Assembly: GCA_034184445.1 (NCBI GenBank)
Contig: JAXFZX010000032.1
Coordinates: forward strand, 1 to 18,887
Source of the DNA: CALXZG01 sp034184445
Lineage (GTDB): Bacteria; Pseudomonadota; Alphaproteobacteria; CAAHEQ01; UBA3637
Reading direction: 5' to 3'
Length of the DNA stretch: 18,887 bases
Positions 8,694 to 16,588 of this stretch are shown piece after piece. Made by a program: the position numbers and the translations under genes. A model generated the notes under the pieces. It was not told the DNA's origin, made no database searches, and was given only the letters and a program-made list of their open reading frames with translations. Position 1 is the first letter of the stretch. Each line of letters opens with the position of its first letter.

Positions 8694-10192
8694 TGGAAAG
8701 TAATGATTTGGGACTGACTTTGGCGACACCGCAACCGGAGGTTTTATTAACGCCGAATATCGGTGTGATCGGAGTAGGCGGTGCCGGTGGAAATGCCGTT
8801 AACAATATGATTGAATCGGGGCTATCAGGGGTTTCGTTTTTTGCGGCGAATACGGATGCACAAACACTGACGAAATCATTGGCTGCGGATAAGATTCAAT
8901 TGGGTGTAGCCGTCACCAAAGGTCTGGGAGCCGGTGCAAATCCAGAGGTTGGAAAGGCCGCTGCTGAGGAATCCATTGATAAAATTAAAGAGGCCTTAAC
9001 AGGATTACACTTACTGTTCTTAACAGCCGGTATGGGTGGTGGAACAGGAACAGGGGCGGCGCCCGTTGTGGCAAAATTGGCTAAGGAAATGAATATCTTG
9101 ACTGTTGGAGTGGTTTCAAAACCGTTTAATTTTGAAGGTACGCGCCGAATGAAGACTGCCGAGCAAGGGATTATTGAACTTCAAAAATATGTTGATACGC
9201 TAATTGTCATTCCAAACCAAAACCTGTATCGGATTGCTACGGAAAAGATGACTTTTGCGGACGGATTTAAAATCGCAGATGGTGTCTTGTGCCAAGGGGT
9301 TAAAAACATTACTGACTTAATTGTAAAACAAGGTTTAATCAATCTTGATTTTGCAGATGTAAAAACGGTTCTATCATCTATGGGACGGTCTATGATGGGG
9401 TCGGGTGAGGCCAGTGGTGATAATCGGGCATTAGAGGCCGCTGAAAAAGCTATTTCTAACCCTCTTTTGGATAATACATCCGTTAAAGGGGCGCGCAGTT
9501 TGCTGTTGAACATATCGGGCGGATTGGATCTGACGATGGACGAAGTGATGACAGCGGCTGAACGTATTCGCCAAGAATTGGATCCTGATGCCAATATTAT
9601 TTTTGGATCTATTTTAGACGAAGAATTGGCGGGAAAAATTCGGATTTCGTTGGTCGCAACAGGCATTGATGATATGGTGGACGGAACGGTAGAACCCGTG
9701 GTGGAAAAACCCGTTGTGCCAGAGCCTAAAATTGTTGAAGTTATTCCCGAGGTTAAATCGCTAAATTTAACGGATTTACCTCCTGTTAATAACAGTGTGG
9801 AAGAACCGGCCTTAATGGATATTCCTATGGTGAAAAAAGAAACAGAATCCCTTATCCTACCGGAAAGGAATTTGGGTGCTATGCCTGCGGATTTGGTCGT
9901 AGAATTAGATGAATCACCCACATCGCCCGAACCGAATCTGATTGATGATCCGATTCCTGTGATGCCTGAGGTCACCCCTATCGCGGATATTCCCGAACTG
10001 CGTCCGGAAATTAATATGGAATCTAAACAATCCGAAGAAAATGTAAAACCCGTTTCAGGGGGAATTTGGAATATCTTTCGTCCAAGCAAGAAAAAAGCGA
10101 TAAAACCTATTCCCCAAAAAGAAATACCGACAGAACCCTCCTTTCTGGACGGGTTGGATGATTTGCCCTCATTTTTTAAACAACAGAGGTAG
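8678..10192 (+). CDS. ftsZ: FtsZ, tubulin-like cell division GTPase
   Basis: Forms the Z ring. It has 504 residues. The GTPase core covers about 27-335: IGVGGAGGNAVNNMI (31-45), the tubulin signature GGGTGTGAAP (120-129), the FNFEGTRRM region (150-158), and the T7 loop NLDFADVKTVL (222-232) with Asp225 and Asp228 that complete the GTP site of the next subunit. A Pro/Glu-rich linker of about 150 residues follows, then a basic patch (WNIFRPSKKK) and the C-terminal peptide DGLDDLPSFFKQQR that binds FtsA and other partners. AAAGG (8666-8670) lies 7 bases before the ATG at 8678. A second in-frame ATG at 8693 would give a TAATG junction with ftsA but has no visible SD. Confidence 0.97.
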   Translation: MADEIMESNDLGLTLATPQPEVLLTPNIGVIGVGGAGGNAVNNMIESGLSGVSFFAANTDAQTLTKSLAADKIQLGVAVTKGLGAGANPEVGKAAAEESIDKIKEALTGLHLLFLTAGMGGGTGTGAAPVVAKLAKEMNILTVGVVSKPFNFEGTRRMKTAEQGIIELQKYVDTLIVIPNQNLYRIATEKMTFADGFKIADGVLCQGVKNITDLIVKQGLINLDFADVKTVLSSMGRSMMGSGEASGDNRALEAAEKAISNPLLDNTSVKGARSLLLNISGGLDLTMDEVMTAAERIRQELDPDANIIFGSILDEELAGKIRISLVATGIDDMVDGTVEPVVEKPVVPEPKIVEVIPEVKSLNLTDLPPVNNSVEEPALMDIPMVKKETESLILPERNLGAMPADLVVELDESPTSPEPNLIDDPIPVMPEVTPIADIPELRPEINMESKQSEENVKPVSGGIWNIFRPSKKKAIKPIPQKEIPTEPSFLDGLDDLPSFFKQQR

Positions 10193-10195
10193 TCC

Positions 10196-11446
10196 ATGTC
10201 CGAAACCCTTAAACCCAGACAGAGTGCCGTCCGGATATTGGCGCGTGTCTTAACTAAGGATAAAACGGTTCCAGCGGCAATCGCTCTTGAACGGGATTTT
10301 GAAACTTTTACCGAATCGGATCAGCAATTCGTGCGATTGTTGGTTCTGACAACTTTACGGCGTATGGGAGAAATTGATTTGGTAATTGGTAAACTGCTTC
10401 AAAAACCACTTTCCAAAAAGCATCAGACCGTTCAATTGATTTTACGATTGGGTGTAGCACAGGCTTTGTTTTTGAATACGCCGGCATATGCGGTTGTCAA
10501 TACATCGGTAGGGTTAGTAAAACGATTCCATTTAGAGGGGTTGGCACCGTTAGTCAATGCGATTTTACGGAATTTATATCGGCAACAAAAAAAATGGGAT
10601 CTTAAAGGTCATCCGACAATGAATTTGCCTCAGTGGCTTGAAAAATCGTGGGTAAAAGCGTATGGCGCGGAAAATACGCAACAGATGGCTCATGCTATTT
10701 TAAATCCGCCGCCGTTGGATATATCGGTGCCAGATCATCCCGAAGAATGGGCTCAAAAGTGGAATGGCTCTTTATTACCGACAGGTGGTGTAAGAGTTAT
10801 GGTGTCCGATCCACGGGATTTACCTGATTTTGAAAAAAGCGGTGGTTGGGTTCAAAATGCGGCGGCATCTGTTCCGGCACAATTATTTACAGACATATCG
10901 GGAAAACGGGTTGCGGATTTATGTGCGGCTCCTGGGGGCAAAACGGCCCAATTAGCCTGTCGTGGAGCATATGTATCGGCCTTTGATATTTCGGAAAAGC
11001 GCATCCGGCAACTACGAGAAAATATGAAACGATTGAATTTACAAGTATCGGTATGTGTGGGCGATATTTGTGATTTAAGCGAAAAAGATATATTTGATGC
11101 TGTATTATTGGATGCCCCTTGTTCGGCAACGGGAACTTTGGCACGACATCCCGAAATTAAGTATCAAAAAACAGAGGCTGATATTATTCGTTTGGCAGAC
11201 ATGCAAAAAAAATTACTTCAAAAAGCCATTCAGTTGGTTAAACACGGTGGTGAAATTGTGTTTTCAACATGCTCTTTGCAACCGGAAGAAGGTGATTCTG
11301 TCATTCAATCAGTGTTAAATCAGGTAGATATTATACCCCCAAAAGACTCCAAATGGGAGCAATTCTTAACCCCTTTCGGCAGTTTAAGGATTTTGCCTTT
11401 GAATGGTTTTGATGGATTTTATGCCTGTTTAATGCGGAAAAAATAA
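10196..11446 (+). CDS. rsmB: RsmB-type 16S rRNA (cytosine-C5) methyltransferase
   Basis: SAM-dependent enzyme of the RsmB/Nop2 group; in E. coli RsmB makes m5C967 in 16S rRNA. It has 416 residues. The N-terminal 130 residues resemble the NusB-like RNA-binding domain (MGEIDLVIGKLL, ILRLGVAQALFL, NTSVGLVKRF, NAILRNL). The Rossmann part carries the SAM motif DLCAAPGGKTAQ (241-252), motif IV DAPCSATG (306-313, C309) and motif VI STCSLQPEE (357-365) with the catalytic Cys359. It begins 3 bases after the ftsZ stop with AGAGG upstream, so it is the last gene of the dcw transcription unit here. A related m5C methyltransferase such as RsmF is less likely because of the NusB-like domain. Confidence 0.92.
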   Translation: MSETLKPRQSAVRILARVLTKDKTVPAAIALERDFETFTESDQQFVRLLVLTTLRRMGEIDLVIGKLLQKPLSKKHQTVQLILRLGVAQALFLNTPAYAVVNTSVGLVKRFHLEGLAPLVNAILRNLYRQQKKWDLKGHPTMNLPQWLEKSWVKAYGAENTQQMAHAILNPPPLDISVPDHPEEWAQKWNGSLLPTGGVRVMVSDPRDLPDFEKSGGWVQNAAASVPAQLFTDISGKRVADLCAAPGGKTAQLACRGAYVSAFDISEKRIRQLRENMKRLNLQVSVCVGDICDLSEKDIFDAVLLDAPCSATGTLARHPEIKYQKTEADIIRLADMQKKLLQKAIQLVKHGGEIVFSTCSLQPEEGDSVIQSVLNQVDIIPPKDSKWEQFLTPFGSLRILPLNGFDGFYACLMRKK

Positions 11447-11447
11447 A

Positions 11448-11465
11448 AGCCGGATTTCTCCGGCT
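11448..11465. terminator. Bidirectional hairpin terminator between rsmB and ppiC-like gene
   Basis: A perfect 7-bp stem (AGCCGGA / TCCGGCT) with a TTTC loop sits in the 23-base space between two convergent stops. On the minus strand the stem is followed by TTTTATTTTTT, a good intrinsic terminator for the ppiC-like gene. On the plus strand the following bases (GTCATTATTTTG) are less U-rich, so stopping of the dcw transcript is likely but weaker. Confidence 0.85.
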
Positions 11466-11469
11466 GTCA

Positions 11470-12447
11470 TTATTTTGTAGGCAGAGGTTCCAGTTTCTTC
11501 TTTTTAATTTCTACTTTTAATTTAGCGCGTTCGTCTGCCAACACATTGGATACATCTTGTTTCATCAACATATCTTTTAATTCATCGCGAACCTCATCAA
11601 ATGTTGGTGGTTCAGACATCCGACGATCTTCCAATAAAATAATATGCCATCCAAACGGTGTTTTGACCGGTTCGGAAATTTGTCCCTTTTGAAGGGCAAA
11701 GACCGCACGACTGAATTCCGGTATCATCATGTCTTCGGTAAAGTAGCCTAAGTCACCGTCCGGTGTGGATTGATCCAAAGAAAATTTATTAGCCGCCATT
11801 GCAAATGATCCACCGGCGCGTAGGCGGATTAAGATATCCTTTGCTTCTTGTTCGGTACGGACTAATATATGTTTGGCGCGGACCTCTTCCACGGGGCGGA
11901 AATTTTTAAGCTCCGTTTCATAAAGGGCCTTAATCCGTTCCGGTGTCGCCCGTTTTTTTAGCTCTCCTTCTAAATAGGCTTGAGCCACAATTTGTTCAGT
12001 GGCTAAGCGCATTTTTTGCTGCACATCGGGGCGATTCATCGTACCGGCTTGTTCGGCGGCCTTTTTTAATACACGCGAATCAACTACGGTTTCCAATAAT
12101 TGCGGATAGATGACATCCATTGGCATATCGGCTAATTGCGGAATGCTTTTAGCATAGTCATTAATTTCAGACATGTAAATTTTTTCATCCCCGATAACGG
12201 CAACCACAGCACCGATGGGTTGAGCCTTCTTAGGCTCGCGTAGCTGACAAAAGTTTTCATTAACTGCCAATTGCATAAATAAATTGCCGACAAAAAACCA
12301 GATAACCAATGCCACGACAAATAAAATAAATGATAAAATCGGGTTATTGGTGACCCTATGTTCTTTGACCGATCGCGATTGAGTGGTGTTTTTCCCCATG
12401 CCTTGTGTGGACACAGATTTCTTTTGATTTGATTGTATTGGTGTCAT
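11470..12447 (-). CDS. Membrane-anchored parvulin-type peptidyl-prolyl isomerase
   Basis: A 325-residue protein with a charged, Gln/Ser-rich N-terminus, a single hydrophobic segment (about 36-58), a SurA/PrsA-like helical region (about 80-180) and a parvulin domain (about 187-276: VRAKHILVRTEQEA, GDLGYFTEDMMIPEF, PVKTPFGWHIILLEDRR). The layout predicts a cytoplasmic tail with the chaperone/isomerase facing the periplasm, as in folding factors that help exported or outer-membrane proteins. Members of this group are usually called PpiC, PpiD or SurA-like; the family is clear, the client is not. AAGGA lies 9 bases before the ATG at 12447; Met17 is a less supported alternative. It follows the CNB gene after 65 bases with a promoter candidate, and ends at the shared hairpin. 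Confidence 0.88.
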   Translation of the reverse strand: MTPIQSNQKKSVSTQGMGKNTTQSRSVKEHRVTNNPILSFILFVVALVIWFFVGNLFMQLAVNENFCQLREPKKAQPIGAVVAVIGDEKIYMSEINDYAKSIPQLADMPMDVIYPQLLETVVDSRVLKKAAEQAGTMNRPDVQQKMRLATEQIVAQAYLEGELKKRATPERIKALYETELKNFRPVEEVRAKHILVRTEQEAKDILIRLRAGGSFAMAANKFSLDQSTPDGDLGYFTEDMMIPEFSRAVFALQKGQISEPVKTPFGWHIILLEDRRMSEPPTFDEVRDELKDMLMKQDVSNVLADERAKLKVEIKKKKLEPLPTK

Positions 12448-12476
12448 TTAATTATTTCCTTTCTTGATATGTTTTT

Positions 12477-12505
12477 AATATAAAGTGATTTTTTTAGAAA
12501 AGCAA
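12477..12505 (-). promoter_or_regulatory. Candidate sigma-70-type promoter for the ppiC-like gene
   Basis: On the minus strand TTGCTT (12500-12505) and TATATT (12477-12482) are separated by exactly 17 bases, with the coding start about 30 bases downstream. The -10 matches the consensus at 5 of 6 bases and the -35 at 3 of 6. It lies in the 65-base gap after the CNB gene, the only gap in the minus-strand block. Read-through from the upstream operon remains possible because I see no strong terminator hairpin in the gap. Confidence 0.45.
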
Positions 12506-12512
12506 TTCTTTT

Positions 12513-12938
12513 TTACAGATTTTTTATTTGTGTTTGACGAATTCTTTTGGACAATTCCCCGATAAATCCAAAAGCCAAAGACGGATGTAATGCCATCATG
12601 CGATATAATTGATCGCCAGACACTTTCAAAAAGGTTGTTTGTGTTTGCGATATTATCCGATAAGGTAAGACAGCAGGGCTCATCACCGTGGTTTCGCCAA
12701 AAACTTGACGAGCACCAACTTCGGTGATCAGGCGACCATCTGACCCCATAATATGAATTGTTCCCGATAAAATCAGGTATAAATATTTATTCTCCGTGCC
12801 GGCTTCTAAAATGACTTCATCGGCTTTAACGGTATGCTCTTCACAAACGGAGATCAAATCTGATAGGGCAAGTTCTGAGGCCTCGGTAAAAAAAGGAATA
12901 TTTTTTAAAACTAAAACTTTTTCATAGGTAATCATCAT
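12513..12938 (-). CDS. Stand-alone cyclic-nucleotide-binding (CNB/Crp-fold) domain protein
   Basis: A 141-residue protein that is almost entirely one CNB beta-roll. LKNIPFFTEASELALSDLI (11-29) is the N-terminal helix region, followed by VILEAGTENKYLYLILSGTI (42-61), the phosphate-binding cassette starting FGE (80-82) with a candidate Arg at R94, and the C-helix LSKRIRQTQ. There is no DNA-binding helix-turn-helix, so it is not a Crp/Fnr transcription factor. The Glu-to-Arg distance in the cassette (11 residues between) is longer than in CRP or PKA (8-9), so ligand binding is uncertain. The gene begins 7 bases after the HEAT-protein stop, with the SD TAAGGAGA overlapping that stop. The second ATG (12935) has better SD spacing (6 bases) than the first (3 bases). 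Confidence 0.85.
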   Translation of the reverse strand: MMITYEKVLVLKNIPFFTEASELALSDLISVCEEHTVKADEVILEAGTENKYLYLILSGTIHIMGSDGRLITEVGARQVFGETTVMSPAVLPYRIISQTQTTFLKVSGDQLYRMMALHPSLAFGFIGELSKRIRQTQIKNL

Positions 12939-12940
12939 AT

Positions 12941-12948
12941 TCTCCTTA
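12941..12948 (-). promoter_or_regulatory. Ribosome binding site of the CNB gene, overlapping the upstream stop codon
   Basis: The minus strand reads TAAGGAGA, in which TAA is the stop codon of the 919-residue protein and AAGGAG is the Shine-Dalgarno of the CNB gene. This shows the CNB reading frame is translated as a separate gene through reinitiation or coupling, and argues against a simple sequencing frameshift breaking one longer gene. Confidence 0.7.
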
Positions 12949-15705
12949 GGTTTCTAAAATTTTATCTAGTGAGATATCAGACAAACGACTTGTCGGAATG
13001 GACAATAATTTATGGTGTAGGTCGTCTTGATTGGGATTTAGCCGAACCAATGCCCAGATAGCCGCTTCTAATACCACTGGGTGAGGATCGGATAAAGCCG
13101 ATTCGGCCGTGGCAATTCCCAAAGGTGATCCCAATCGCCGTAATGCGTAAAGTGCTGTTGCCCGAATCCAATGATTTAGGTGCACCGGTGGATTTTGGAT
13201 AATTTGGGATAGGGCAATTACGGATTCTTTAATTGTCATACCGGTATAGGTCGCCTGCCTTTTTTGTGATAGCGGTAAAATTAAGACGGACTTTAATTTT
13301 TGATAGAAACGGTTGGGTAATAAATCTTGAATAACCCCGATTGCCGGCAGATACAGTTCATAGGAATCGGTTAATAAAATCCGAATGGCATGGGTGAACA
13401 TTTCTGTGCTTTTGAACAAAAGCAACTGATATAAAATTAAATCGCGGGTATCGTTGATATCTTCTTGTAAAGCACGCAGTAAAAATTCAAATGATTCTTC
13501 GGATTCATGGGTTGGAGCGTTGACAAAAATTTCACGCATATGTAATAGCCACTGTATCCGATCTAAGTCCTTTTGAATACAAGTGCGTAAAATCATCCCC
13601 TTATCGGGGGTTGTCCAGATAATGCCGGAATCCAAAATGTTTTGGGCAATCGCTTTTTTTAATTTTTGATTTTCTACCGTTAAGGCGCGTAATAAAATCT
13701 GTTTACCTTCACCACTGTGAAGGGCACCCAAAAATAGAACAAGCTGTTTGCGCCGCAACGGGTGCGTTTGTGGATTTAAAATGGCTTTTTCAATTGGGGG
13801 AAAAGCTGCTTTCCCATAGTTTTTTAAGGCATTTAAGGCACACTCTTGCAAATCTGTATCATCCAAAGCGCGAATCACGCGTGGAAGTAATTGTGGTGAT
13901 TGCAAATGTCCGGCCGCTGTAATGGCTCCCCGCACAACAGCACGATGGGGGTGCTTTAAAAAAGGTTCAACAAAAGGGGTAAATTGCGGATGCGGATGAT
14001 CGGCAATGATGGATAATCCCGTAATGATATCACGCACATTTTTAGATCTTAATAGCGTCTGTAATGCATCCGATACAGCCGGTATCCATTCTGGTCCCCG
14101 CTCTAAAAATCCGGCAATCGCCCCCGCTCGTAAAGTATGATTTTTAAGATTAGATAAATGCTTTTGCGGATAAATTTCTGTTAAAATTAAATCGCATAGT
14201 GATTGATTCCGTACACGGCTGGACGGATCATTTTTCATGAGTGAATAAAACCGATTACGATAGTTCGGAAAATGATAGAGATCTTTCATCAGATTAAGAG
14301 CAAATAAGCGCACTTCCTTTGCCGGGTGAGATAAACTCTGTGATAGGGCAACCTCATAGTAAGGATGATTGGCAATTCTGAGTATGGATAGGGCATAAAT
14401 ACCGTCATCAGGATTGGATGTTTGCAATAATTGTTTTAATCGGGTCAGTAATTTTTTATAAGACAACATAATGGGGCCTTTGCGCCATAAGCGCATTTGA
14501 AATAATGACTTCAAAACCCGAGAATAGAGCCATACCGCATGCAATGCCACGATAATTATCATACTGCCCGTTGCCATTAAACAGTAAGAGGGAATTTGAT
14601 TGTGGAAGTTTAAATAAATACTACCACACAAAACAAACCCCAATGGTGTTGCAATCGTCATTATCCGTTTTTTTAATCGTGTTCCCCGTCCGCCAGATAA
14701 GACACGCGGTAGTATGCGTAAAAAACTGTTTAAATAGAAGTGTGCTCCTAGCATCATCATTAAGTATCCGGTTGCTACGGGGCCACTATGCCGGCCAAGA
14801 GCCGAGTATCCCGTAAAAATAATACTAAAGCCAAAGACCATCATGCCGGCTAATGTTGTATAGATATAGCGTGTATGGTATAATACTAATACCATTAATA
14901 ATCCCAATGCCCCGAACAGAAACCAGACAAGACCTAAAACGGTCATAGGCATAATACCAGTTTGGGCTAATTTGGTATATAAAACGGCTTCTGAAAGGAT
15001 TCGGGCAACCGTTCCCAAAAAGGAAAGAATTAAAATATCCCAAACCAAGGGGCGTTCAAATACATCTTGAATGCCGTCTGTATTACGGACAAATGTTTCC
15101 GCGGGTAGCGGTGCTATGTCAAAAATTGTTATAAATACCAAGGTTAGGCCAATCAGACAAAATAAAGCGGCAACCATTAATCCGATGGGGGATAGTATTC
15201 CGGCCAAAGATATACCACCGGCCAACATAAACCCCATAAAATCAAGGCAAAACAAAGATAAAAATTTCAGAGAAGAAAAATTCTCATTGACAAATCGTTT
15301 GGCTACGGACCAAAATGCGACCGACAGGACAAAAAAGAAAACATATTTTAAAATAAAGGCCATATGGGTAAAACCAATGATGTAGCCCCATTCCCCCAAA
15401 ACAAGGGATATCGTTGCGGCCAAAAGACAACATAAACACCAAAACACACAACCGCGTCCCTTACGGCGTTCCATCCGCCACAAAGAAAAACCCACCAACA
15501 TCACCAACAGAGACACCCCAATAAAATCTATTCCCATCAGGAATAATCCTTTGTCGGCAATCAAGATGCTGACGGCGCCGATATCCCATAAAACGAATGC
15601 AAAGGTCTTTAAAAAAATCCCTATCGTCAACAACGCCAAAATCCGCACTTTGGATTGTGGTAATCGGGATGCTTTTTGGCGCAGATTTCTAAATAAGTGC
15701 CTCAT
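12946..15705 (-). CDS. MFS/nucleotide-transporter-like membrane protein with C-terminal HEAT-repeat solenoid
   Basis: A 919-residue two-part protein. Residues 1-20 are basic. About 21-395 hold 11-12 predicted TM helices (for example 21-40, 55-75, 86-103, 117-135, 150-170, 174-196, 221-241, 252-275, 282-300, 309-330, 348-366, 373-394), a layout like a 12-TM MFS-fold carrier. From about 430 to 890 the chain is a HEAT-type alpha solenoid; clear units include 461-492, 556-585 (VRDIITGLSIIADHPHPQF), 587-613 (RAVVRGAITAAGHLQSPQLL), 616-642, and 845-888 (IRATALYALRRLGSPLG, HPVVLEAAIWALVRLNP). The order carrier, HEAT, then a CNB domain in the next gene matches a fused architecture known among bacterial ATP/ADP-translocase-like (NTT/Npt) proteins; that assignment is inference from layout. 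Substrate is unknown. It overlaps ftsY by 17 bases, and GGAGAG sits 4 bases before the ATG. Confidence 0.75.
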   Translation of the reverse strand: MRHLFRNLRQKASRLPQSKVRILALLTIGIFLKTFAFVLWDIGAVSILIADKGLFLMGIDFIGVSLLVMLVGFSLWRMERRKGRGCVFWCLCCLLAATISLVLGEWGYIIGFTHMAFILKYVFFFVLSVAFWSVAKRFVNENFSSLKFLSLFCLDFMGFMLAGGISLAGILSPIGLMVAALFCLIGLTLVFITIFDIAPLPAETFVRNTDGIQDVFERPLVWDILILSFLGTVARILSEAVLYTKLAQTGIMPMTVLGLVWFLFGALGLLMVLVLYHTRYIYTTLAGMMVFGFSIIFTGYSALGRHSGPVATGYLMMMLGAHFYLNSFLRILPRVLSGGRGTRLKKRIMTIATPLGFVLCGSIYLNFHNQIPSYCLMATGSMIIIVALHAVWLYSRVLKSLFQMRLWRKGPIMLSYKKLLTRLKQLLQTSNPDDGIYALSILRIANHPYYEVALSQSLSHPAKEVRLFALNLMKDLYHFPNYRNRFYSLMKNDPSSRVRNQSLCDLILTEIYPQKHLSNLKNHTLRAGAIAGFLERGPEWIPAVSDALQTLLRSKNVRDIITGLSIIADHPHPQFTPFVEPFLKHPHRAVVRGAITAAGHLQSPQLLPRVIRALDDTDLQECALNALKNYGKAAFPPIEKAILNPQTHPLRRKQLVLFLGALHSGEGKQILLRALTVENQKLKKAIAQNILDSGIIWTTPDKGMILRTCIQKDLDRIQWLLHMREIFVNAPTHESEESFEFLLRALQEDINDTRDLILYQLLLFKSTEMFTHAIRILLTDSYELYLPAIGVIQDLLPNRFYQKLKSVLILPLSQKRQATYTGMTIKESVIALSQIIQNPPVHLNHWIRATALYALRRLGSPLGIATAESALSDPHPVVLEAAIWALVRLNPNQDDLHHKLLSIPTSRLSDISLDKILET

Positions 15706-16588
15706 TATTCTCTCCGATTAAAGATGTAATGTATTCGTTTGCCGTAAAAGGATTCAAATCATCAATTTTTTCCCCAACGCCAATTGCATAGACCGGTAAA
15801 TTAAATTGGTCCGAGAGTGAAATTAAAATCCCACCTTTGGCTGTGCCATCTAATTTTGTCATAATTAAACCGGTGACTCCAATGATTTCACGGAAAGTCT
15901 TAACCTGAGATATAGCGTTTTGACCGACTGTTGCATCTAGAACAAGGATAGTTTCCTGTGGGGCTGTTGAATCTAATTTTTGAATCACACGGGTTATTTT
16001 TTTTAATTCATCCATTAAATCCGACCGATTTTGCAACCGTCCGGCTGTATCTATGAATAAAATATCCGTGCCATCTTTTTGACTTTTTTGAATGGCATCA
16101 AAGATAAGACCGGCTGCATCGGCACCGGCCGATGCGCTATGCGTTGTTATTCCTAATTTTTCACCCCATCGGCACAATTGTTCTGTTGCTCCCGCCCGAA
16201 AAGTATCGCCGGCAACAAATGAAACTTTGAAGCCTTTTTTTTGATAAAAAGCACCTAATTTCCCAATTGTGGTGGTTTTTCCCGCTCCATTTACACCGAT
16301 CATTAAAATAATAAATGGCTTGTGACTGGGATGAATGGTCAATGGTTTAGAAATGGGTGATAATTTTTGACTCAATATATTTCGGATAAGATTACGGCGT
16401 TCCGTATCACTTTGTGGCTTGTTTTGTTTTAGGGCTTCTATAATTTCTGTCGTTGCCGCATAACCGACATCTGCCCGTAAAAGTGCTTCTTCCCAATTAT
16501 TATAATCGGTGTCGGCACCTGTCTCCTGAAATGAGAATAAAGCCGCCGTTTTGGATAAGCCTTTTTTTAATTTAGAAAACCAATTCAT
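15689..16588 (-). CDS. ftsY: FtsY, signal recognition particle receptor GTPase
   Basis: Receives SRP-ribosome complexes at the inner membrane for co-translational insertion of membrane proteins. From the ATG at 16588 it has 299 residues: a short N domain starting MNWFSKLKKGLSKT with a basic amphipathic start, then the G domain with P-loop GVNGAGKTTT (98-107), DTFRAGA (128-134), DTAGR (180-184), TKLDG (244-248) and GVGEKIDDL (270-278), which distinguishes it from Ffh. The long acidic A domain of E. coli FtsY is absent. The frame stays open to 16696 but the extra 36 residues lie inside mtaB; GGAAGGA at 16594-16600 decides for 16588. It overlaps mtaB by 17 bases upstream and the transporter-like gene by 17 bases downstream. 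Confidence 0.96.
   Translation of the reverse strand: MNWFSKLKKGLSKTAALFSFQETGADTDYNNWEEALLRADVGYAATTEIIEALKQNKPQSDTERRNLIRNILSQKLSPISKPLTIHPSHKPFIILMIGVNGAGKTTTIGKLGAFYQKKGFKVSFVAGDTFRAGATEQLCRWGEKLGITTHSASAGADAAGLIFDAIQKSQKDGTDILFIDTAGRLQNRSDLMDELKKITRVIQKLDSTAPQETILVLDATVGQNAISQVKTFREIIGVTGLIMTKLDGTAKGGILISLSDQFNLPVYAIGVGEKIDDLNPFTANEYITSLIGENNEALI

Noticed and set aside
9181..10197. 338-residue open frame on the minus strand opposite ftsZ
   Set aside because: It lies wholly antisense to the ftsZ core and linker, is very rich in Ser/Ile/Gly, shows no domain pattern and has no SD. It is a by-product of ftsZ codon use.
12938..12948. Frameshift or sequencing error splitting one HEAT-CNB gene
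   Set aside because: The two frames do differ by one position, but a well-formed SD (AAGGAG) sits at the junction and the CNB gene has its own start, so a genuine two-gene arrangement is more likely. Raw reads would settle it.
14571..15385. Plus-strand open frames opposite the transporter-like gene
   Set aside because: Antisense to strongly hydrophobic coding sequence; such frames often arise there by composition. No start signals or motifs were seen.
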